DNA of 5,215 nt, from assembly GCA_012800475.1 (NCBI GenBank), contig JAAZJF010000274.1, forward strand, positions 1-5,215. Direction: 5' to 3'. Each line of letters opens with the position of its first letter. Position 1 is the stretch's first letter. This stretch comes from Gammaproteobacteria bacterium. Its GTDB lineage: Bacteria; Pseudomonadota; Gammaproteobacteria; Pseudomonadales; Pseudomonadaceae. This document shows, in pieces, positions 1 to 5,215 of the stretch. A model generated the notes under the pieces. The model saw nothing but the letters and a program-made list of their open reading frames with translations. It did no database searches and was not told the origin of the DNA. The position numbers and the translations under genes were made by a program.

Positions 1-392
1 AAATGTTGTTTGCGTGAGTATTGGTAATGCTTGAAATAGTCCTCGTTGGTGCCCAACACACGGTAACCGTGGTGTGAGTCGCCCAACGATAGCGGCACCG
101 CCCATTGCACTTGGCGATGTTGGGCAAAGTGCTCAAAGCTGCTCCAGCGAATATTATTGGTGGCATTACCAATGCGAAATACTGAGTACAGCAGCAAATT
201 GACTGAGCCTGAGCGCGCGCCAACAATTAAATCTGTGGAGCTGATGGTGCTGGCAAAACTGCTGCGGGTTTCCGTGCGCACCCGCTCCACAGCGAGCAAT
301 AAAGTGATGGAGAGGGCGATGGCAAAAATGGTCAACACAGCGGTAAAGCGGCGATTGTTTAAGCTGCGCAAGGCAATACGAAGTAGATGCAC
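1..392 (-). CDS. MacB/FtsX-type ABC transporter permease, N-terminal part (runs off the window edge)
   Basis: Inner-membrane permease subunit expected to pair with the ATPase encoded just upstream. Reading leftwards from a GTG at 392, the frame is open for 130 codons to the window edge, so only the N-terminus is seen. It begins MHLLRIALRSLNNRRF, a basic amphipathic stretch typical of MacB/FtsX-like permeases, followed by one hydrophobic membrane segment at about residues 17-35. A periplasmic part follows that contains TDLIVGARSG (53-62) and LLLYSVFRIGNATNNI (66-81), a pattern I associate with MacB-like permeases beside DUF2796 proteins. The remaining membrane helices and FtsX domain should lie beyond the edge. 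The GTG start is preferred because AGGAG lies 8 bases upstream, inside the end of the ATPase gene, and the two genes are 2 bases apart, so they are probably translated together. I recall the P. aeruginosa equivalent as PA4065. Substrate and direction are not established by the sequence. Confidence 0.85.
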   Translation of the reverse strand, partial: MHLLRIALRSLNNRRFTAVLTIFAIALSITLLLAVERVRTETRSSFASTISSTDLIVGARSGSVNLLLYSVFRIGNATNNIRWSSFEHFAQHRQVQWAVPLSLGDSHHGYRVLGTNEDYFKHYQYSRKQH

Positions 393-394
393 CC

Positions 395-1108
395 TTATAT
401 CTCCTGCTGACGCGTGGCGCGATTAAGCTGGCTGAGATCGATACTGCGATCAAAGAGTTTGGCCAGCGATTGATCGTGACTGACAAATAACAAGCTGGCA
501 CCGGCCGCTTTACATTCGGCAAAGAGTAACTGCAAAAAAGCTTCACGGCTGTCAGCATCTAAAGCAGAAGTGGGCTCGTCGGCAATCACTAATTTAGGTT
601 GGCCAATCAGTGCGCGTGCTGCGGCCACACGTTGTTGCTGGCCGATGGAAAGCTCGCCGGCTAACTGCTGATGCAGGTCTGCCGCTAAACCCAGTTGTAT
701 CAGCAACGCCTGTGCCGCCTGCTGGATTGAGCCGTGACGGGCAATCGCACGTTGTTTGCGGTACTTGGAGAACTGGCAGGGCAGTAAAACGTTGTCCGTG
801 ACCGATAAAAACGGCAGCAGGTTAAATTGCTGGAAAATAAAGCCGCTGTGATCCACGCGAAAGCGATCGCGGGCACTGGCACTGAGCTGGCTTAAATCCT
901 GCCCAAGTAAACGAATACTGCCACTGTCGGGTAATTGCACGCCGCCGAGTAAGCCTAATAGGGTTGTTTTACCACTGCCGGAGGGGCCTTTTAAAAACAC
1001 ACTGTGCTCAGGTTCAAGCCGAAACTCATCAATCTCTAGTAATGTAGCTTGCCGCGGCCAAGCGAAACGCAAATTGCTCAGTTCAATAATGGGGACGTGT
1101 GCGCTCAT
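395..1108 (-). CDS. ABC transporter ATP-binding protein (MacB/LolD-like), zinc-responsive operon
   Basis: Cytoplasmic ATPase subunit that should power the permease encoded after it. The 237 residues are a complete single nucleotide-binding domain of the LolD/MacB/FtsE size class. Visible in order are Walker A GPSGSGKT (41-48), the Q-loop FQQFNLLPFLSVTDN (92-106), the signature LSIGQQQR (153-160, LSIGQ instead of the usual LSGGQ), Walker B LVIADE (173-178), the D-loop SALD (181-184) and the switch histidine in VSHD (His211). All catalytic residues are present, so it should be active. The start at 1108 has a weak GAG-type ribosome site about 6 bases upstream (1115-1117). The gene follows the ZrgA-like gene across 57 bases that hold a terminator, and is 2 bases from the permease. 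Order and family match my recollection of P. aeruginosa PA4064. LolD- or MacB-like activity on lipoproteins or other substrates cannot be excluded, but the context points to zinc starvation. Confidence 0.93.
   Translation of the reverse strand: MSAHVPIIELSNLRFAWPRQATLLEIDEFRLEPEHSVFLKGPSGSGKTTLLGLLGGVQLPDSGSIRLLGQDLSQLSASARDRFRVDHSGFIFQQFNLLPFLSVTDNVLLPCQFSKYRKQRAIARHGSIQQAAQALLIQLGLAADLHQQLAGELSIGQQQRVAAARALIGQPKLVIADEPTSALDADSREAFLQLLFAECKAAGASLLFVSHDQSLAKLFDRSIDLSQLNRATRQQEI
401..405 (-). promoter_or_regulatory. Shine-Dalgarno AGGAG for the permease, embedded in the ATPase 3' end
   Basis: AGGAG on the minus strand lies within the last codons of the ATPase gene (Gln-Glu-Ile-stop), 8 bases before the GTG at 392. 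It decides the GTG start of the permease and indicates translational coupling of the two transporter subunits. Confidence 0.75.
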
Positions 1109-1120
1109 AGTGATCTCATT

Positions 1121-1156
1121 TATTAAAACAAAGCGCCAACTGCATTGAGTTGGCGC
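1121..1156 (-). terminator. Intrinsic terminator between the ZrgA-like gene and the ABC ATPase gene
   Basis: Perfect 9-bp inverted repeat GCGCCAACT / AGTTGGCGC (1133-1141 and 1148-1156) with a 6-base loop. Read leftwards it is followed at once by TTTGTTTTAATA (1121-1132), so it has the stem and U-tract of a Rho-independent terminator for the minus strand. The stem can extend by CAAA/TTTG (1129-1132 and 1159-1162) past a 2-base bulge. It lies 10 bases beyond the stop of the ZrgA-like gene. Read rightwards there is no good T-tract. Because no promoter is evident between it and the ATPase gene, it probably acts as a partial terminator that makes the first gene more abundant. Confidence 0.8.
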
Positions 1157-1165
1157 ACTTTGAGT

Positions 1166-1768
1166 TTACCAGCTCAGTGTTGTGCTACTGGGTGTCAGAA
1201 CAAAACCATGTTGCGCTTGCTCAGTAATCAGCTGCACATTGATTTTTTCTGTAGCAGTGAACGCACTAAAAAATTGGGCCAGATCAATAGTGTTCAGCTG
1301 ATGGGGTGTGGCGCACTTCAATACATACTGCACCGTAATATCATTGTGGACGTGTTGATCTTTCGCAGTATCCTTTGGCTCATGCTCATGCTCATGCTCA
1401 TGCTCATGCTCATGCTCATGTTGCTCGGTTAAATCGTTATCTAAAGTGATTGAGGTTAAAGAGCAACCTGCTGCGGGGGTTAAAGAGAATAGTGTGTGCT
1501 GGTTGGTGAGCAAGCGCTCTGCTGCCCGCACCTTTTTCTTATCAGCTGCTGTGCGTGGTTGATACTCAAAACCAACAATGTTCATGGCTGGGCTGTGCAG
1601 CTGTAATTCTAATACCTGGTCTTCAAGAGCAATATCCAGAGTGGCTATGCCGTGCACATGCGCCCCTAGACTGTTTTCATGTTCATGTTCATGTTCATGT
1701 TCATGGGCAGCGCTGCTCATTGTGCTGAGCGCAAGTAATAGCGGGGCGAGTAAAAAAGGTAGGTGCAT
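1166..1768 (-). CDS. zrgA: ZrgA/DUF2796 family secreted histidine-rich zinc-binding protein
   Basis: Predicted periplasmic zinc-binding protein of a Zur-controlled uptake or envelope system. The 200 residues start with a signal peptide (MHLPFLLAPLLLALSTMSSAA, hydrophobic core about 3-14, likely cleavage near residue 20 or 21). The mature end would begin directly with five His-Glu pairs (22-31). Next is the family's core, GAHVHGIATLDIALE (35-49) and LHSPAMNIVGFEYQPRT (57-73), then a second run of seven His-Glu pairs (117-130) followed by HVH (139-141). The C-terminal part has a Cys at 152 that could pair with Cys102, and ends with the family-like ITEQAQHGFVLTPS. The His-rich runs are the evident metal sites; zinc is inferred from the family and the Zur box upstream. 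Start: ATG at 1768 with CGGAGA 5 bases upstream. It is first in the operon with the ABC genes. P. aeruginosa PA4063 and Vibrio ZrgA are the relatives I recall; the exact role (chaperone, sensor or carrier) is not shown by the sequence. Confidence 0.9.
   Translation of the reverse strand: MHLPFLLAPLLLALSTMSSAAHEHEHEHEHENSLGAHVHGIATLDIALEDQVLELQLHSPAMNIVGFEYQPRTAADKKKVRAAERLLTNQHTLFSLTPAAGCSLTSITLDNDLTEQHEHEHEHEHEHEHEPKDTAKDQHVHNDITVQYVLKCATPHQLNTIDLAQFFSAFTATEKINVQLITEQAQHGFVLTPSSTTLSW
1379..1420 (-). repeat. Hexanucleotide tandem repeat, 7 x CATGAG (coding His-Glu x7)
   Basis: Seven perfect, uninterrupted copies of CATGAG on the minus strand, encoding residues 117-130 of the ZrgA-like protein as alternating His and Glu. 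Every Glu codon is GAG. A six-base unit changes length without shifting the frame. Confidence 0.97.
1676..1705 (-). repeat. Hexanucleotide tandem repeat, 5 x CATGAA (coding His-Glu x5)
   Basis: Five perfect copies of CATGAA on the minus strand, encoding residues 22-31 of the ZrgA-like protein, directly after the predicted signal peptide. Every Glu codon here is GAA, unlike the second tract, which uses only GAG. Confidence 0.97.
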
Positions 1769-1773
1769 GCAAG

Positions 1774-1779
1774 TCTCCG
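1774..1779 (-). promoter_or_regulatory. Shine-Dalgarno of the ZrgA-like gene
   Basis: CGGAGA on the minus strand, 5 bases before the ATG at 1768. It supports that ATG as the start and therefore the full signal peptide. Confidence 0.7.
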
Positions 1780-1794
1780 TTAAACATTGATTTA

Positions 1795-1807
1795 GTTATA
1801 GTATAAC
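1795..1807 (-). promoter_or_regulatory. Zur operator (zinc uptake regulator box) overlapping the promoter of the zinc operon
   Basis: GTTATAGTATAAC is a perfect 6-1-6 palindrome, identical to the core I know for gammaproteobacterial Zur sites (GTTATA-N-TATAAC). It is 26 bases upstream of the ATG of the ZrgA-like gene. The only good -10 candidates for that gene, TATACT (1800-1805, minus) and TATAAC (1795-1800, minus), lie inside it; no clear -35 is visible. Zinc-loaded Zur bound here would cover the promoter, so the operon should be repressed in zinc excess and induced in zinc starvation. The zur gene itself is not in the window. Confidence 0.9.
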
Positions 1808-1884
1808 TTTACATTTTAATGGGCTGCATAAGCAAGGGGTATGACAATTAGCCGCATAACGCAGATTTGCATGGGTTAGCAAGG

Positions 1885-1890
1885 TATAAT
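1885..1890 (+). promoter_or_regulatory. Predicted -10 box of the gdhA promoter
   Basis: TATAAT, an exact match to the sigma-70 -10 consensus, preceded by GG but not by a full extended -10 TG. No convincing -35 is found 16-18 bases upstream, so an activator may help. Transcription would start near 1897 and give gdhA a leader of about 100 bases. Confidence 0.55.
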
Positions 1891-1940
1891 AAGAAAAATT
1901 TATTTCTTTTTTCTATCGCAAGGTGCCACCGCACTGATAA

Positions 1941-3335
<1,395 letters not shown>

Positions 3336-3393
3336 CCACAGTGCTTTGCTGAGCGCAATATAAAACTCGGTTGAGTCAGGGTTGAGCATCTTA

Positions 3394-3430
3394 AAGGCCG
3401 CACAAATTCCAGTTTGTGCGGCCTTGTTGT
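3394..3430 (+). terminator. Rho-independent terminator of gdhA
   Basis: Perfect 13-bp stem AAGGCCGCACAAA / TTTGTGCGGCCTT (3394-3406 and 3413-3425) with loop TTCCAG, followed by a T-rich tail TTGTTGT. It begins 58 bases after the gdhA stop. It separates gdhA from the protease gene, so the latter needs its own promoter. Confidence 0.93.
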
Positions 3431-3458
3431 ATGTCATAAAACATCTTCTTTACACTTC

Positions 3459-3532
3459 TTCCTTGCACACAGCGACTAAGCAAGGCGAAAATGCTAGGTT
3501 AACTTCGCGGCGTGGCCGCTGGCTGCAAGGAA
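3459..3532 (+). other. Inverted repeats in the protease leader that can mask its Shine-Dalgarno sequence
   Basis: TTCCTTGCA (3459-3467) is an exact complement of TGCAAGGAA (3524-3532), which contains the ribosome site AAGGAA. The same left strand can instead pair with GCAAGG at 3480-3485 (6 bp, 13-base loop), which would free the ribosome site. Between them is a GC-rich hairpin GCGGC-GTG-GCCGC (3507-3519). The arrangement allows two exclusive folds, closed and open. Whether the transcript includes 3459 is unknown: a weak promoter pair TTGTAT (3427-3432) and TACACT (3451-3456) would start it near 3463 and remove some of the left strand. Confidence 0.4.
3527..3532 (+). promoter_or_regulatory. 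Shine-Dalgarno of the Lon-related protease gene
   Basis: AAGGAA, 5 bases before the ATG at 3538. It fixes the start of the protease gene. Confidence 0.8.
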
Positions 3533-3537
3533 TACTC

Positions 3538-5215
3538 ATGCCTCATTCAACTGTCAATGCACAGCGCTTACTCCCCGAACAACTTACGCGTCATTTTAAC
3601 GGGCAGTTTAATTTTAAGACCACCGCAGATCTTGAACCTCTAGAGGGTGTGCTGGGGCAAGACCGCGCGGTACAAGCGTTGCATTTTGGTATTTCCATGC
3701 AGCGGCCAGGTTACAACGTGTTTGTGATGGGTGAATCGGGCACTGGGCGCTTTTCATATACCAAGCGTCATCTGGAAGAACAGGCTAAGCAACGGCCCAC
3801 CCCAGCAGACTGGCTCTACGTAAATCATTTTAATGAGATGCGTGAACCCCATGCGCTGCAGTTGCCGCCCGGTGAAGGCAGTCGTTTTTGTGCCGATATC
3901 AGCACCTTAATTGATAACCTATTGGCCACTTTTCCAGCCGTGTTTGAAACACCGGCTTGGCAGCAAAAGAAAAGTGCCATCGATCGCTGCTTTAATCGTC
4001 GTTACGATAAAGCCTTAGATACAGTGGAAAAACTTGCGCTTGAGCACAATATTGCTTTGTATCGCGATAGCGTGAATATTGCTTTTACGCCGATGTTTGA
4101 AGGCAAGGCGCTGGATGAGGCTGAATTTGCGCAGCGTCCTGAAGCTGAACGTGAAAAGTTTCATGCCGATATCGCAGTACTTGAAGAACATCTCAATAAA
4201 GAGTTGTCCAGCTTACCCTTATGGAAACGTGAATCGAGTAACCAGCTGCGTCAGCTCAATGAGGAAACTATCGCGTCAGCATTAGAGCCGTTGTTCACGC
4301 CATTACTGCAAGCCTATGCCGAGCATGCTTGTGTTGTGGCGTATCTAAACGAGATGCACAGTCATTTACTGAAAACTGTGGTTGAGCAGTTGGTGGACGA
4401 AGAACACAGTGATGCGCTGGCGCGGCGATTACTCGAGGAGCAATACAGCCCGAATTTGTTAGTTGGGCATGCACCGGATGAGGGTGCGCCCGTCGTTTTT
4501 GAGTCTCACCCCACCTACGATAATTTATTTGGCCGCATTGAATACAGTAGCGACCAAGGGGCGCTGTACACCAGTTACCGTCAGTTACGCCCCGGTGCCT
4601 TGCATCGCGCTAATGGAGGCTATTTACTCTTAGAGGCGGAAAAGTTACTGCCGGAGCCTTTTGTCTGGGAAGCGTTAAAACGTGCCCTGCATTCGCGCCA
4701 ATTAAAAATGGAGTCGCCCTTAGTGGAGCTGGGTCGAGTGGCTGCTGCGTCGTTAACGCCAGAAGACATTCCTTTGCAGCTGAAAGTGGTGGTGATTGGG
4801 TCACGCGAACTCTATTACGCTCTGCAAGACGTCGATCCTGATTTTCAAGAAATGTTTCGTATGTTGGTGGATTTTGATGAAGATATTGCCATCACTGACG
4901 CCACTTTAGCTGAGTATGCACAATTGCTGCATACGCGTACCAGCGAAGAACACATGGCACCACTGACTGCGGCTGCGGTGCGTCGATTGGCACGTTACAG
5001 TGCGCGCATGGCTGAACATCAAGGGCGTATCAGTGCAGGGCTTGCTGACTTGTTTCAAGTGGTGAGTGAGGCCGATTTTTTACGCCACAGTAGCGCTGCG
5101 ACTGTGACCGATGCTGAGCATATTGAGTCGGCCATCGTTGCGCGTGTCACGCGTACAGGGCGAGTGTCCACGCGGATTATGGATGACATGCTCTCTGGGG
5201 TGATTTTGATTGATA
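3538..5215 (+). CDS. Lon-related (LonB-like, AAA_32) ATP-dependent protease, N-terminal 559 codons (runs off the window edge)
   Basis: Cytoplasmic ATP-dependent protease of the Lon-related COG1067 group, to which E. coli YcbZ and P. aeruginosa PA0779 (AsrA, linked to heat shock and tobramycin response as I recall) belong. The frame is open from ATG 3538 to the window end: 559 of about 800 expected codons. Seen in order: LEGVLGQDRAVQALHFGI (35-52, the domain entry); a P-loop MGESGTGRFS (64-73) with Arg71 where Walker A has Lys; a charged, largely helical insert (about 140-240); YDNLFGRIEY (327-336); RPGALHRANGGYLLLEAEKLL (about 351-371), the Walker B region; a sensor-like VVVIGSRELYY (417-427); and DFQEMFRMLVDFDED (435-449). 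The last residues, SGVILID, lead into the Ser-Lys S16 protease domain, which lies outside, so its active site cannot be checked. It has its own leader after the gdhA terminator. Typical substrates are unknown. Confidence 0.92.
   Translation, partial: MPHSTVNAQRLLPEQLTRHFNGQFNFKTTADLEPLEGVLGQDRAVQALHFGISMQRPGYNVFVMGESGTGRFSYTKRHLEEQAKQRPTPADWLYVNHFNEMREPHALQLPPGEGSRFCADISTLIDNLLATFPAVFETPAWQQKKSAIDRCFNRRYDKALDTVEKLALEHNIALYRDSVNIAFTPMFEGKALDEAEFAQRPEAEREKFHADIAVLEEHLNKELSSLPLWKRESSNQLRQLNEETIASALEPLFTPLLQAYAEHACVVAYLNEMHSHLLKTVVEQLVDEEHSDALARRLLEEQYSPNLLVGHAPDEGAPVVFESHPTYDNLFGRIEYSSDQGALYTSYRQLRPGALHRANGGYLLLEAEKLLPEPFVWEALKRALHSRQLKMESPLVELGRVAAASLTPEDIPLQLKVVVIGSRELYYALQDVDPDFQEMFRMLVDFDEDIAITDATLAEYAQLLHTRTSEEHMAPLTAAAVRRLARYSARMAEHQGRISAGLADLFQVVSEADFLRHSSAATVTDAEHIESAIVARVTRTGRVSTRIMDDMLSGVILID

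Noticed and set aside
157..426. Plus-strand ORF opposite the permease
   Set aside because: The opposite strand carries a coherent membrane-protein N-terminus with a coupled ribosome site; this frame is basic and low in structure, as expected of an antisense shadow.
1145..1432. Plus-strand ORF with a Leu-Met repeat tail
   Set aside because: It is the opposite-strand reading of the His-Glu repeat in the ZrgA-like gene; it has no ribosome site, and the minus frame has a signal peptide and family motifs.
1379..1705. CRISPR-like or regulatory repeat array
   Set aside because: The repeats are short 6-base units in pure tandem without spacers, and they are in frame in a coding sequence.
1795..1890. 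Control of gdhA by the Zur box
   Set aside because: The box is 77 bases upstream of the gdhA -10 and sits on the divergent promoter; nothing in the sequence suggests action at that distance, and no zinc link to NADP-GDH is needed.
1891..1912. Intrinsic terminator upstream of gdhA
   Set aside because: Although a short stem is followed by T's, the stem is almost all A-T and lies directly after a consensus -10, so it would be too weak and in the wrong place.
4079..4285. Plus-strand ORF in another frame of the protease gene
   Set aside because: The frame starting at 3538 is open throughout and contains all family motifs; this ORF is out of frame with it.

Overview
The window looks like a piece of chromosome from a gammaproteobacterium, most probably in the Pseudomonadales/Pseudomonas-like group. 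This rests on protein resemblance: an NADP-type GdhA, a Lon-related protease of the type I know from Pseudomonas, and a DUF2796/ZrgA protein next to a MacB-type ABC transporter in the same order as I recall for P. aeruginosa PA4063-PA4065. The base composition seems moderate rather than GC-rich, which would suit a lower-GC member of that group. No species is claimed. I see no mobile element, CRISPR array, rRNA or tRNA.

Left part (1-1807, all read leftwards): a zinc-starvation operon. A perfect 13-base Zur operator (1795-1807) overlaps the likely promoter of a secreted histidine-rich zinc-binding protein of the ZrgA/DUF2796 family (1166-1768). A strong intrinsic terminator lies in the 57-base gap that follows. 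Next come an ABC ATPase (395-1108) and, two bases after its stop, a MacB/FtsX-like permease whose first 130 codons are in the window (1-392). Together they should form a zinc-responsive envelope system distinct from ZnuABC: a periplasmic zinc-binding partner plus a MacB-like transporter whose substrate and direction are not settled.

Middle part (1808-3430, read rightwards): gdhA, NADP-dependent glutamate dehydrogenase (ammonia assimilation), starting at 1998. It has a TATAAT box at 1885-1890, a leader of about 100 bases with a small hairpin, and a textbook terminator with a 13-bp stem at 3394-3430. gdhA is divergent from the zinc operon but appears functionally unrelated to it.

Right part (3431-5215, read rightwards): a 107-base leader, then the first 559 codons of a Lon-related (LonB-like, AAA_32) ATP-dependent protease with an arginine in place of the Walker A lysine. 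The window ends just before its proteolytic domain. The leader holds a 9-bp inverted repeat able to pair with its Shine-Dalgarno sequence, and a competing partner for the same strand, so a folding-based translational switch is conceivable.

The observations I find most worth following are the Zur-controlled His-rich protein and transporter, the two homogeneous hexanucleotide tracts that encode the zinc-binding repeats, the terminator inside the operon, and the possible RNA switch before the protease.
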